Source of the DNA: JANNYA01 sp031409855 | Lineage (GTDB): Bacteria; Pseudomonadota; Gammaproteobacteria; Xanthomonadales; SZUA-5 | DNA length: 64,000 nucleotides | Direction: 5' to 3' | NCBI GenBank assembly: GCA_031409855.1 | Contig: JANNYA010000141.1 | Location: 1-64,000 of the forward strand | Shown here: one piece after another, positions 25,801 through 34,279 of the stretch | How positions within the stretch are numbered: the first letter of the stretch is position 1 | How the letters are laid out: each line of letters begins with the position of its first letter | Translations under genes and position numbers: made by a program | The notes under the pieces: model-generated | Seen by the model: only the letters and a program-made list of their open reading frames with translations | What the model was told of the DNA's origin: nothing | Databases searched by the model: none

Positions 25801-28800
25801 TCAATGTGCGTCTGTGTCGCGATACCGATGGCACTGCGGGTGCTTCGGCGGGCGATACCGTGGTCGGCAACGTGCTGACCGCAACGCTTGGCGCTGAGCT
25901 GGGTAAATATCAATTCAACGATTTGGTACCTGCTGCTAACTATTATTTGGCGATCACCGATGCCGCGAATCAAGCGGTACTGAGCGGAATACGTTCCACT
26001 CTATTTGATGAGTTATTGCCGAATACCGATGCTGATAATACCGATAACGGCATAGGCATCAATGGCGCAGGCTTAGTTACGGCCTGCGGCGCGGGCGCGA
26101 CCGGCTCGATCGTTTCCGGCTTAGTCACGTTGGGGCCAGTGAGTGCCACCGCAGTGGCACCAGAACCTACAAACGAAGTGCTACGAATTGGTGGTGTGGA
26201 TGATGATGCAGATGTGTTGTTCTTCGATCCAGCCTCAAACTTCAGCGTCGACTTTGGCTTTATTGAGCAAACTGATTTAGGCGACTTGCCTGACGCTGCA
26301 GCGGGAGTGGGCGCGGGCAATTATCAAACCTTGTTGGCAGATGGTGGTGCGGTACACCCAATATTAAACGCCACGCGTTTGGGCGCGACGGTGGACGCCG
26401 AACTCAATGGGCAACCGAACGTTGCCGCTGATTTGGATGACACGACCGGTGTGCCGGACGATGAAAATGGTGTTGCAGTGGCTGATTTGACTCAGTTTGA
26501 AACCATCGCCGCACCGGTCGCTGTGACTTATACCGCAGCCAATGCGAGCCGAATTTGCGGCTTTATTGACTACAACAACGACGGCGCTTTCACCGGTGTT
26601 GAATTGGCACAGGCGGATGTTTTAGCCGGTGCCAGCACCGTAACGTTGAACTTTGGCCCTGTGCCCGCAGCAAGTGCAGGCAATCGCTATGCGCGTTTCC
26701 GCATTAGTTCCGGTGCAGCGGCCTGTTTGGCGTCCGGCTCAGCACTCGATGGCGAAGTCGAAGATTATGTCGTGCAAGTATTTAATGCCGCAGATTTTGG
26801 TGATTTACCGGATACCGCAGTCGGCAACTCGACCGGTAACTACAACACCACGCGCCTAGACAATGGTGCTGGGCACGTGCTGCGCGATGGCTTGCGTATG
26901 GGTGCTTGTAATGATGCGGAAACGAATGGTCAGCCATTGATCGGCGCGAATGGTGATGACACCGCCGCAGGTGTAATCACACAAGGTACCTGTGCACTAG
27001 CGAACGACGACGAAGATGGCATCAATATCGCTGATTTGATCACCAACGTCGGCAACCCGGCAGTGGTGCGCGTCACCGCCACCAATACGGTTGGCGTGCC
27101 CGCGCAAATTTGCGGCTTCTATGACTTCAACGCCGATGGCGATTTTGCTGACGCAGGTGAATTGGCCGCCGCCGTGCCGGTGCCGACCGGCAGCAATGGT
27201 GTGGTGTTCAACGTTAGCTTTGGCACCGTGCCGGTAACCGCCGCGCCGAGCAGCTATGCGCGCTTTCGTTTGTCCTCAACAATTGCCGCGTGTGCGCCAA
27301 CGGGGTTGTTGACCGACGGTGAAGTCGAAGACTATGTCGCAGGCTTAAATATTGTTGATCGCGGCGATTTGCCGGACACCGGCCCAGGTGTTGGCATCGG
27401 TAACTACCGCACTTTGATTGCGGACGGCGGCGCATCGCATCCAATCATCAGCACCTTGTTCATGGGCGCGGTTAATGACGGTGAAGCCGATGGTCAACCG
27501 AATGCAACCGCCGCCGGTGATGATGTTGCGGGCGTCGATGATGAAGACGGCGTGGACGTATCGACGCTGCAGTTTATTGTCGGCCAGCCGCGCACGGTGG
27601 CAGTGCGCGCCACCAACACCAGCGGCGCTGATGCGCGCTTGTGCGGCTTTGTCGATTTCAACGGTGACGGTCAGTTTGCTGTAGGCACTGAAACGGCCTC
27701 GGCTACGGTGCCGACCGGCAGCAACAACGCGTTGTTTAATCTGGCTTACACCAAGCCGCTGAACTCGCCTTCCGGGAACACCTACGCACGCTTCCGCCTA
27801 AGTTCCGACGTGGCGGGTGCTTGCGCCGATGCCGGCCCTGCCAGCAACGGTGAAGTCGAAGATTATGTCGCCGGTTTGCGCCGCATTGACTTGGGTGATT
27901 TGCCTGATACCGCAGCAGGTACTGCAGCCGTGAACTACAACACGCTGGTATCTGACAACGGTGCGCAGCACGATATCGTCACCGGTTTGTTCATGGGGGT
28001 GTTGGTTGACAACGAAGCCGACGGTCAACCGAATGCCACCGCCGATGGCGATGACACCACCGGCACTACCGATGACGAAGACGGCATCAACGCGGCAGAT
28101 TTAACGATTAACGTTGGTAACACCGCAACCGTGCGTGCCACCGCGACCAATACCACGGGCGGCGCTGCGCAAATATGTGGCTTTGTCGACTTCAATGCCG
28201 ATGGCGATTTCTTGGATGTGGGTGAAAGTGCACCGGCGGTATCGGTGCCGACCGGCAGCACGGGCGTCGTATTCCCGCTCAGCTTTGGCTCGGTGGCACC
28301 GACAGCGGCGACGGTTAGCTATGCCCGGTTCCGCATTTCCAACACCATCGCGGCTTGCTCATCCTTGGGCGCTTTGGCAACCGGCGAAGTGGAAGATTAC
28401 CGCGTCACGCTCAACAGTTCAGATCGCGGCGATTTGCCGGATACCGGTGCTGGCGTGGGCGTGGGCAATTACCGCACCCTGCTTGCCGATGGCGGTCCAT
28501 CACATCCGATCGTGACGGGTTTGCGCATGGGCACATTGAATGACGGCGAAGGCGATGGCCAGCAAGATGCCGCCGCCAACGGCGATGACGCAGCAGGCGT
28601 GGATGACGAAGACGGCGTCGACATTACGACATTGCAATTCATTGTCGGGCAACCGAGAGTGGTCAATGTCACCGCGACCAATACCACCGCAAGCGCCGCA
28701 CGAATCTGTGCCTTCATTGACTTCAACCGCGATGGCGCGTTTACGCCTGGCACTGAAGTTCAAGAAGTAGCTGTGCCCGCCGCAAGTAATAACGTCGTGT

Positions 28801-31007
28801 TCGCGTTGAACTTTACCAAGCCGCTGAGTTCACCCTCGGGCAATACCTACGCGCGCTTCCGTTTGAGTACGGATATCGCTGGTGCCTGTGCTGATGGCGG
28901 TGTCGCGACGAACGGTGAAGTCGAAGACTACGTTGCTGGTTTGCGCCGCATCGACTTGGGCGATTTGCCTGATACCGGCGCCGGGGTTGGTGTCGGGAAC
29001 TACAGCACTTTGGTGGCCAATTTGGGTGCGCAACACGATATCGTGCCGGGTTTGTTTATGGGCGCATCGGTTGACAATGAAGCGGATGGTCAACCGAACG
29101 CGACTGCCTTAGGCGATGACAGTACCGGCATTCCTGACGACGAAGATGGCGTCAATATTGCTGATTTGACCAATGTGCAAGCGTTGGCGGTCACCAATGT
29201 GCGCGTCACGGCAACGAATACAACAACAGCGGCAGCGAAAATTTGCGGCTTTGTTGATTTCAACGCCGATGGTGACTTCCTTGACGTCGGTGAAAGTGCG
29301 ACGCAAGCGGTACCCGTGGCAAGCAACAATGCCGTCGTTACCCTAGCTTTTGGTGCAGTCGTACCGAGCGGTCCACGTAGCTCTTACGCACGCTATCGCA
29401 TCAGTACGTCTACCGCTGCCTGCAGCGCAGACGGCGCGCTGGTGGATGGCGAAGTCGAAGATTATGTCGTCAGCTTCCAAGAATATGACTTTGGCGATTT
29501 GCCAGACGCAGCAGCGGGCACAGGCATCGGCAATTATCAAACCCTGTTTGGCGACAATGGCGCGGCGCACGGCATTATTGCGGGCCTGCGTATCGGTGCG
29601 GTGGAAGACGCTGAACTCGTCGGCCAACCGAATATTGCCGCGACCGGTGATGACAATGTCGGCACCCCCGATGATGAAGACGGTGTCACTGTGCGGCCGC
29701 AATATTTCGCGGGCAGCCCAAGCACCACGCCAGCAGTCGTGACCAACACGACCGGCCGAGCCGCAACGTTATGTGGATTTATCGACTGGAACGGTGATGG
29801 CGACTTTGGCGATGCCAATGAAGCCGCGACCTTAGCTGTTCCGACCGCTAGCACCAATGTGTCGCTGTTACTTAATTTTGGCGTCGTGCCGGTGGGTGGC
29901 GCGGGTTCGACCTATGGCCGCTTCCGCTTATCGACGGTGCCGGGCTGTGTGGCCGGTGGTTTAGTGGCGGACGGTGAAGTCGAGGATTACGCGATCTCAG
30001 TCGGCATCGGCGCGATGAGCTTGGGTAATTTGGTTTGGGAAGATTTGAACAACAATGGTGTGGTCAACGCAGGCGAGCCGGGCATTGTTGGCGTGCCGGT
30101 GAACTTGTTCATTGACGCTGATAACAATGGTGTGCCAGATGGTGCGGCGATTCAAACGCAAAACACCAATGGTACGGGCAACTATTTGTTCATCAATCTG
30201 CGTCCAAATACCTATCTGGTAGAAATCACGCCACCGGTGCAGTACACCGTTTCGACCGGTACCGGGCGTCGGTATTTGCCGCTTGGGCCGTATGAGCCTG
30301 CACCGGATCCTGATAACGATCTCAATAATGACGACAACGGCACCATCAATGCAGTCGTAAACTATCGTTCCTTTCCGGTGACTCTAGTCGCAAAAAGCGA
30401 GCCGATTGATGACGGTGACAGTGATTTTGATTCCAATCTGAGTGTCGACTTTGGTTTGTTGACTAACTTCGATTTGGCTTTGCGTAAAACCTTGGCGGTG
30501 GGCCAACCGGTGAATGTTTCCGGTGGCAATGTGCGCTTCACCATCACTGTGTTTAATCAGGGCTCCATTACTGCGGCCAATATTCAAGTGACCGACACCA
30601 TTCCAAGTGGTTTGGCACTAAATGATCCGACGTGGACAATGGTGGGCGCAAATCAAGCGCGCCGCACGATTGCCGGGCCGCTGGCGCCTGGCGCGAGTAT
30701 TCAGCTAGACATCGTGATGAGTGTTAACGGCTCGTCGGGATTGCTTATCAATACCGCCGAAATTTCAGAGGCTACGGACGGCGCAGGTAACCCACGAATC
30801 GACAAGGATTCCGATCCCGACGGTAATCCTGGTAACGATGGCAATCCGATTGATGATGAAACCGGCAATGGTGGCAACGATGAAGATGACGCGGATTTTG
30901 CCCAAGTCGTCATAAACATTGCCGTCCCCGCACTAAGCCCGTTTGCATTAATGCTGCTAATGCTTGGCATGGTTTGGATGAGCCGTCGGCGTATAGGCGC
31001 TGCCTGA
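22818..31007 (+). CDS. Giant repetitive surface protein: DUF11/SdrD-B/GEVED repeats with CTERM tail
   Basis: A 2729-residue secreted protein. The signal peptide (1-34) ends GAFA. Residues about 40-950 carry beta-sandwich segments with DUF11-like motifs (VTDTLPAGL, LTDTLPSTTP). An SdrD-B-like domain (about 962-1150: RLGNLVWLDNG, DVNEPGINGVNVRL) comes next. Seven GEVED-type repeats run from 1153 to about 2395, each opening GDLPD and closing DGEVEDY. A second SdrD-B domain (about 2401: SLGNLVWEDLNNNG), a C-terminal DUF11 domain (about 2551) and a tail VPALSPFALMLLMLGMVWMSRRR complete it. The Asp-rich loops (DFNADGDF, DDEDGV) probably bind calcium. It is probably an adhesin or stalk-like surface structure; role inferred. 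GGGGA sits 7 bases before the start. It stands alone. Confidence 0.82.
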   Translation: MRINLARSTKLSRLFAIGLFLITALGFTHGAFAQQTFTKALIGSAGPYQTGQSVTYRLQGSCNNLITGCGALSITDTLPAGLVLGACPTSSFFGGANGSIVCGAGTITLNRNVYAGGDSYSIDVIVRVDPSITVATSGIVNTATATIAGPINTPSSAAPISVAAPTPQYQVRKQRIDPNTGLAIAPGTAVTYRVQLCSLTGTGNMPINSATLTDTLPSTTPALSAASVEVLGGGTLAFPDISWVIPAGDLTTLHTGTGCVSRSFVVRYPAGIAIGSVVTNTINGTVTPVAGAAPVLGVGTRVDTIGAPVPAGTSSKSAPDVAPGTGDIVFSINANTNGANTRVPSFEVVDRLPAIPLATGLTFASVSSGQWNSPTEGSVTSDVRATIQYTTAAVMAGVCDFTIGVPIATNMVSPGVAAVFAVPGVIPANATCIRWQFSDAGAGGPNTPRNWAFTTAPQVRYSVNAATVVPPGTVQNCTNTTFTGAATPRPEQCVNARVELATPSVAPAKSFNPATTSPGGTLDITMSASHVANDSTAPLTGIILSDWLPVQLEFVSFISSTPGGQVLQVTPNFGSTGRTLVRVSYPALSVPIGNAGPSATFRVRVREGVLSNPAYVNDMAVFIAPGSSGAFTCPNNTPPIVDVNDLNNDGSATDLRCSTTANFAVTDAFVLGGEKWIEGDTTLPNVDDPILAPIVADNTNCPDYDSNFGGPASNFTRLPCVAQTPHGGAFRYKLRLANAGNRLLEEYVAYDTIPFIGDVGVGQPLSTQQRETRWVPTLDGPITAAVVVPPLIQILYAPGTFTTYAADARVQVEYTTDGNFCRGEVRTTDFAPAAVGTPALINSYPAGCNTAAVFSTTAPTPISLTRGFRIRAFSTLTAPASTIDWVPGTYIEVNMPLRAPAVGAPPSYVGGIAPNVIANAGFYNPAWNSFAHRVFRAAAVANTDLLPTAEPPKVGIVLPERYRLGNLVWLDNGAGNASLRNNGLADVNEPGINGVNVRLCRDTDGTAGASAGDTVVGNVLTATLGAELGKYQFNDLVPAANYYLAITDAANQAVLSGIRSTLFDELLPNTDADNTDNGIGINGAGLVTACGAGATGSIVSGLVTLGPVSATAVAPEPTNEVLRIGGVDDDADVLFFDPASNFSVDFGFIEQTDLGDLPDAAAGVGAGNYQTLLADGGAVHPILNATRLGATVDAELNGQPNVAADLDDTTGVPDDENGVAVADLTQFETIAAPVAVTYTAANASRICGFIDYNNDGAFTGVELAQADVLAGASTVTLNFGPVPAASAGNRYARFRISSGAAACLASGSALDGEVEDYVVQVFNAADFGDLPDTAVGNSTGNYNTTRLDNGAGHVLRDGLRMGACNDAETNGQPLIGANGDDTAAGVITQGTCALANDDEDGINIADLITNVGNPAVVRVTATNTVGVPAQICGFYDFNADGDFADAGELAAAVPVPTGSNGVVFNVSFGTVPVTAAPSSYARFRLSSTIAACAPTGLLTDGEVEDYVAGLNIVDRGDLPDTGPGVGIGNYRTLIADGGASHPIISTLFMGAVNDGEADGQPNATAAGDDVAGVDDEDGVDVSTLQFIVGQPRTVAVRATNTSGADARLCGFVDFNGDGQFAVGTETASATVPTGSNNALFNLAYTKPLNSPSGNTYARFRLSSDVAGACADAGPASNGEVEDYVAGLRRIDLGDLPDTAAGTAAVNYNTLVSDNGAQHDIVTGLFMGVLVDNEADGQPNATADGDDTTGTTDDEDGINAADLTINVGNTATVRATATNTTGGAAQICGFVDFNADGDFLDVGESAPAVSVPTGSTGVVFPLSFGSVAPTAATVSYARFRISNTIAACSSLGALATGEVEDYRVTLNSSDRGDLPDTGAGVGVGNYRTLLADGGPSHPIVTGLRMGTLNDGEGDGQQDAAANGDDAAGVDDEDGVDITTLQFIVGQPRVVNVTATNTTASAARICAFIDFNRDGAFTPGTEVQEVAVPAASNNVVFALNFTKPLSSPSGNTYARFRLSTDIAGACADGGVATNGEVEDYVAGLRRIDLGDLPDTGAGVGVGNYSTLVANLGAQHDIVPGLFMGASVDNEADGQPNATALGDDSTGIPDDEDGVNIADLTNVQALAVTNVRVTATNTTTAAAKICGFVDFNADGDFLDVGESATQAVPVASNNAVVTLAFGAVVPSGPRSSYARYRISTSTAACSADGALVDGEVEDYVVSFQEYDFGDLPDAAAGTGIGNYQTLFGDNGAAHGIIAGLRIGAVEDAELVGQPNIAATGDDNVGTPDDEDGVTVRPQYFAGSPSTTPAVVTNTTGRAATLCGFIDWNGDGDFGDANEAATLAVPTASTNVSLLLNFGVVPVGGAGSTYGRFRLSTVPGCVAGGLVADGEVEDYAISVGIGAMSLGNLVWEDLNNNGVVNAGEPGIVGVPVNLFIDADNNGVPDGAAIQTQNTNGTGNYLFINLRPNTYLVEITPPVQYTVSTGTGRRYLPLGPYEPAPDPDNDLNNDDNGTINAVVNYRSFPVTLVAKSEPIDDGDSDFDSNLSVDFGLLTNFDLALRKTLAVGQPVNVSGGNVRFTITVFNQGSITAANIQVTDTIPSGLALNDPTWTMVGANQARRTIAGPLAPGASIQLDIVMSVNGSSGLLINTAEISEATDGAGNPRIDKDSDPDGNPGNDGNPIDDETGNGGNDEDDADFAQVVINIAVPALSPFALMLLMLGMVWMSRRRIGAA
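26274..29990 (+). repeat. Seven tandem GEVED-type repeats inside the giant gene
   Basis: Repeat units start at 26274, 26793, 27357, 27888, 28422, 28953 and 29487, i.e. residues 1153, 1326, 1514, 1691, 1869, 2046 and 2224. Most units are 177-178 codons. Each opens GDLPD, then has a GNY.TL motif, an Asp-rich DD.DG segment, a CGF.DFN.DG calcium-loop-like stretch, YARFRLS and GEVEDY. Confidence 0.9.
27357..29486 (+). repeat. 1065-bp direct duplication (units 3-4 copied as 5-6)
   Basis: 27357-28421 and 28422-29486 are each exactly 1065 bp (355 codons). Units 3 and 5 share TLQFIVGQPR and the KPL.SPSGNTYARFRLS ending; units 4 and 6 share VAGLRRIDLGDLPD, QHDIV.GLFMG and VDNEADGQPNAT. The period is therefore a two-unit block, implying unequal crossing-over. 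Confidence 0.8.
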
Positions 31008-31023
31008 TCAATAAGCTCAAGTG

Positions 31024-31051
31024 AAAAAACGGCCTTCGGGCCGTTTTTTTT
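31024..31051 (+). terminator. Rho-independent terminator after the giant gene
   Basis: AAAAAACGGCC / GGCCGTTTTTT stem with TTCG loop and eight T's, 17 bp after the stop. Confidence 0.92.
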
Positions 31052-31098
31052 GCCGCTGGGATTTTGTCGACAGCACTCCGTTTATTAGCGCCTATGAC

Positions 31099-32271
31099 TT
31101 AGACCGCAAAGTCTGACAATCCGACCGCTTGAATATTTGTGCTAAGCGGAAATGCATTCGCAGTGCGACATAACACCTGAGCGCGCCGCACGTGAGGCTC
31201 GCCTAATTCGGTCATCACTGATTTGAGCGCACGAATGTCGCGCTGGTCGGGGTGTTCGCGCCATTTGGCTTCAAAAAGCTCAAAGCTACCGGCACGATCC
31301 ACCATAAAGTCCACTTCCTTGTTGCGATCACGCCAGAACATTAAATCCGAGCCACCATATTTTAGCGTTTGCGCACGCCTTAGCTCGCTGTGGCAGAGCG
31401 TCTCCCAAAAGGCACCAATGAGCGGTGTGGTTTCGAAATCGTTGGCACTGCGTACACCACACAAAAAGGCTGCGAGCCCAACATCACTAAAATAGGCTTT
31501 GGGCATTTTTACCAAGCGCTTTGTGGCGTTGTTAAACCAGGGCTCGAGTAAGTGAATCACCCCGGCTGCTTTTAGGGCGCTGAGCCATTGCCCAATCGTG
31601 GATGTTGCAACACCGACATCGCGCGCCAGTTCGGTTTGGTTCAATAAATTGGCCCCGCGTAGGGCTAAAGCACGCATAAAGCGCTCGTAGTCACGCAGCT
31701 GAGTTACCAAAAGCAGTTGCCGTAAATCGCGCTCTAAAAAAGTTGCGACGTAACTTTGCATCCACGCTGCGGGGGCAAGCGCAGGATTGGCATAGAGCTC
31801 TGGAAATCCGCCCCGCTGCAAGCGTTCGTGTATGGGCATATTCGGCGCTACGCGATCAATTTCAATTTGGGTCAGGCCCTCAATTTCAATAATCTGTACC
31901 CGGCCTGCGAGCGAATCTGAAACCGATTGCATCAGCCCGAATCTTTGTGAGCCCGACAAAATAAACTGCCCCGGCTTGCGATCAGCGTCAATGGCGAATT
32001 TCAGATGCCGGAACAGCCCAGGCGCGTATTGCACCTCATCAATAATCACGGGTGCCGGATGCGCGCGCAAAAAGGCTTCGGGGTCATTTTCTGCTTGTGC
32101 TGCGGCTGATGGCAAGTCAAGTGAAACGTAGTGGTGTTCAGGAAAGGTATTACGCGCAAGCGCGGTCTTTCCAGTCTGACGTATGCCAGTGAGCACAAGC
32201 GCCGGGCGCATCGCCGCAACTTGTTGTAAATACAAAGAAATATCACGAGAAATCCACATCCTGCAAATCAT
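31099..32271 (-). CDS. AAA ATPase with DUF4143 domain
   Basis: A 390-residue ATPase. The N-terminal AAA-type domain has Walker A LTGIRQTGKTAL (about 28-39), Walker B VIIDEVQYAPGLF, and sensor-like FILSGSQRF. The C-terminal DUF4143 domain (about 200-390) contains LLNQTELARDVGVATSTIGQWLSALKAAGVI, a winged-helix-like part, and a PD-(D/E)XK-like region (DLMFWRDRNKEVDFMVD, ELFEAKWRE) typical of this family. Members are widespread, often horizontally moved, and of poorly defined function. The start is uncertain: ATG at 32271 or 32259 (MWISRD), neither with a good ribosome site. It is a lone gene, convergent with the giant surface-protein gene. Confidence 0.82.
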   Translation of the reverse strand: MICRMWISRDISLYLQQVAAMRPALVLTGIRQTGKTALARNTFPEHHYVSLDLPSAAAQAENDPEAFLRAHPAPVIIDEVQYAPGLFRHLKFAIDADRKPGQFILSGSQRFGLMQSVSDSLAGRVQIIEIEGLTQIEIDRVAPNMPIHERLQRGGFPELYANPALAPAAWMQSYVATFLERDLRQLLLVTQLRDYERFMRALALRGANLLNQTELARDVGVATSTIGQWLSALKAAGVIHLLEPWFNNATKRLVKMPKAYFSDVGLAAFLCGVRSANDFETTPLIGAFWETLCHSELRRAQTLKYGGSDLMFWRDRNKEVDFMVDRAGSFELFEAKWREHPDQRDIRALKSVMTELGEPHVRRAQVLCRTANAFPLSTNIQAVGLSDFAV

Positions 32272-32380
32272 ACGCTTGCGTCGAACGATTTGCAGTATTT
32301 AAATTTCACGTGTTAATTATCGTTGTATAACAACCGCTTATATCGTAATAAGATCACCGTATTGAGGCACTGTTAAATGT

Positions 32381-33664
32381 TCACTCACTCAACAAAGACT
32401 CTGCGATCACCTGCGTTCCTATTAACTCCACACGAATCGCGGCGACCGCGCGGCGCGCTTTTTCGCGCGCGCTAAATAAGCTGTCGCCGCGCGCTAAAGC
32501 CACACCTAAGCGGCGCTTGCCGGACACACTGGGCTTGCCGAACAGGCGTAAATCAGTGTCGGGCTCGCTAAGTGCGCGATTGATTCCGTAAAACGTCGGT
32601 GCGTGGCCTTCGCCTTCGGCTAACAGGGCTGCAGACGCACTTGCGCCGAGCTGACGAATCGCTGGGATCGGCAGGCCAACAATGGCGCGCATGTGCAAAT
32701 CGAACTGCGATAAGTCTTGTGAGATGAGTGTCACTAGGCCAGTGTCGTGCGGGCGCGGTGACACTTCGGAGAACAGCACTTCATCACCGCGCACGAATAG
32801 CTCAACGCCAAATACGCCTGCGCCGCCTAAATTGTCGGTGATCGCTTTTGCGATGTCCTGAGCGCGGTTGAGTGCCAGTGCGCTCATCGGTTGGGGCTGC
32901 CAAGACTCGCGATAGTCGCCGTCCTCTTGGAAATGCCCGATCGGCTCACAAAAATGGGTGCCGCCGACGTGGCGAATAGTCAACAGCGTAATCTCAAAAT
33001 CAAACGGTACAAATGCCTCGACGATCACGCGTGCCGCTGCGTTTGTGCTGGCGCGCCCGCCGGATTGCGCGTAGTCCCACGCGGGATCAATTTGCGCCGC
33101 AGTGCGCACCACGCTTTGGCCCTTGCCGGAGCTACTCATCAGCGGCTTGACTACGCAGGGCAGGGCGAGCCTAGCAATGGCCGCATGAAATTCTGCTTGC
33201 GTATCGACAAACTCAAATTTTGAGGTCGCCAGCCCTAAGGTATCCGCCGCCAAGCGCCGTATCCCTTCGCGATCCATCGTTAGCTGCGCCGCCCGTGCGG
33301 TTGGCACGACGCGAAGCACGCGGCCATCCGGCCAGATGTGGCCTTCGAGCGCAAGCAAAGTTTGTGTGTGGATCGCCTCGATTTCCGGCACCACCCAATC
33401 GGGCTGCTCAGTTTCAATCACTGCGCGTAAGCTTGTCGCATCCAACATACTAATGACATGCGCGCGATGGGCAACGTGCATCGCGGGTGCGCCGTCGTAA
33501 CGATCAACAGCGATCACTTCAAACCCTAAACGTTGCGCTGCGATGGTTAGTTCTTTGCCAAGCTCACCTGCACCGAGCAACATGATTTTTTGCGCGCTGG
33601 CTGTTTGCGCGGTGCCAAAGGCATCACCGGCCGGTGTATTAGCAAATTCTTGGTTAGCGGGCAT
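32381..33664 (-). CDS. purT: Formate-dependent phosphoribosylglycinamide formyltransferase
   Basis: About 427 residues. PurT makes formyl-GAR from GAR, formate and ATP in purine synthesis and belongs to the ATP-grasp superfamily. Visible: KIMLLGAGELGKELTIAAQRLG, VIAVDRYDGAPAMHVAHRAHVI, PLMSSSGKGQSVV for ATP binding, GVFGVELFVRGDEVLFSEVSPRPHDTGLVTL for the metal site. ATG at 33664 is chosen because AAGGA lies about 8 bases upstream; a longer frame to 33727 exists. Even so, about 25 residues precede the normal start of the family, a modest N-terminal extension. Apparently monocistronic. Confidence 0.95.
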   Translation of the reverse strand: MPANQEFANTPAGDAFGTAQTASAQKIMLLGAGELGKELTIAAQRLGFEVIAVDRYDGAPAMHVAHRAHVISMLDATSLRAVIETEQPDWVVPEIEAIHTQTLLALEGHIWPDGRVLRVVPTARAAQLTMDREGIRRLAADTLGLATSKFEFVDTQAEFHAAIARLALPCVVKPLMSSSGKGQSVVRTAAQIDPAWDYAQSGGRASTNAAARVIVEAFVPFDFEITLLTIRHVGGTHFCEPIGHFQEDGDYRESWQPQPMSALALNRAQDIAKAITDNLGGAGVFGVELFVRGDEVLFSEVSPRPHDTGLVTLISQDLSQFDLHMRAIVGLPIPAIRQLGASASAALLAEGEGHAPTFYGINRALSEPDTDLRLFGKPSVSGKRRLGVALARGDSLFSAREKARRAVAAIRVELIGTQVIAESLLSE

Positions 33665-33811
33665 GGGTGCATCCTTGCAAATAGTTTTCGGTGGGTGAGC
33701 GACGCTTGATGCGTTTTGGCGACGCAAAAGGAACGGCTAAAACTGCGATCAGCAAAAAATCATACTTGGTGGCGTATCTATATAGCCAGTTTTCTTATTC
33801 GCTAAGCGCAC

Positions 33812-34168
33812 ATGCCGATTGCTTTAAACCTTCAGCAATACTTTTTAAAAGTTCGCGCTGCAACTGACTTTTGGCACCTGCGCACCGTATTCTTTGGCGT
33901 TTTAATGTTAACGCTTCCGCATTTTGGGTTTGCAGAACAAGAACAAGCCAAACAAAATTCTTCCGCGCCCGCATCACCCGCGTTACAGTCGTTAACGTTA
34001 GAACAGGCAGTGAAGCGCGTAACGCGGCAAAGTGGGGGTAAGATACTATCAGCCCGACGAATTCAGACTCGGAAGGGGCCAATGTTCAGAATTAAAGTTC
34101 TTACTCGCACTGGGCGCGTTCGCGTGGTACAAATTGCAGAGTTTGAGCCACCATCAGTTTCTAAATGA
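33812..34168 (+). CDS. Small exported PepSY-like protein upstream of PhoP/PhoQ-like genes
   Basis: 118 residues. An N-terminal hydrophobic segment (FFGVLMLTLPHFGFA) resembles a signal peptide, though it begins about 25 residues in, so a later start is possible. The C-terminal half (LTLEQAVKRVTRQSGGKILSARRIQTRKGPMFRIKVLTRTGRVRVVQI) has the pattern of a PepSY-type domain: helix, then a strand ending in vqi. Such small PepSY proteins often precede two-component genes and may modulate the sensor kinase in the periplasm. The stop codon is the first base of a 35-bp repeat array and the response regulator follows by 111 bp. Confidence 0.68.
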   Translation: MPIALNLQQYFLKVRAATDFWHLRTVFFGVLMLTLPHFGFAEQEQAKQNSSAPASPALQSLTLEQAVKRVTRQSGGKILSARRIQTRKGPMFRIKVLTRTGRVRVVQIAEFEPPSVSK

Positions 34169-34270
34169 TTCATTTTGCAAAAGCAAAAAACGTTCCAAAT
34201 TGATTCGTTTTGCAAAAGCAAAACACATTCCTAATTGATTCGTTTTGCATCAGCAAAACAAATGACCAAA
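34166..34270 (+). repeat. Three tandem 35-bp repeats before the response regulator
   Basis: Units start at 34166, 34201 and 34236 at an exact period of 35 bp. Each opens TGATTCRTTTTGC and carries GTTTTGC-AAAA-GCAAAAC-like complementary arms. The first unit includes the TGA stop of the PepSY-like gene; the last ends 10 bp before the response regulator start. Small differences separate the units (CAAAA versus CATCA loops). Confidence 0.85.
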
Positions 34271-34279
34271 GGTGAGTAA

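Noticed and set aside
23361..30970. Many antisense and shifted frames within the giant gene
   Set aside because: They lack signal, motif or ribosome-site support and follow from its high GC and repeats.
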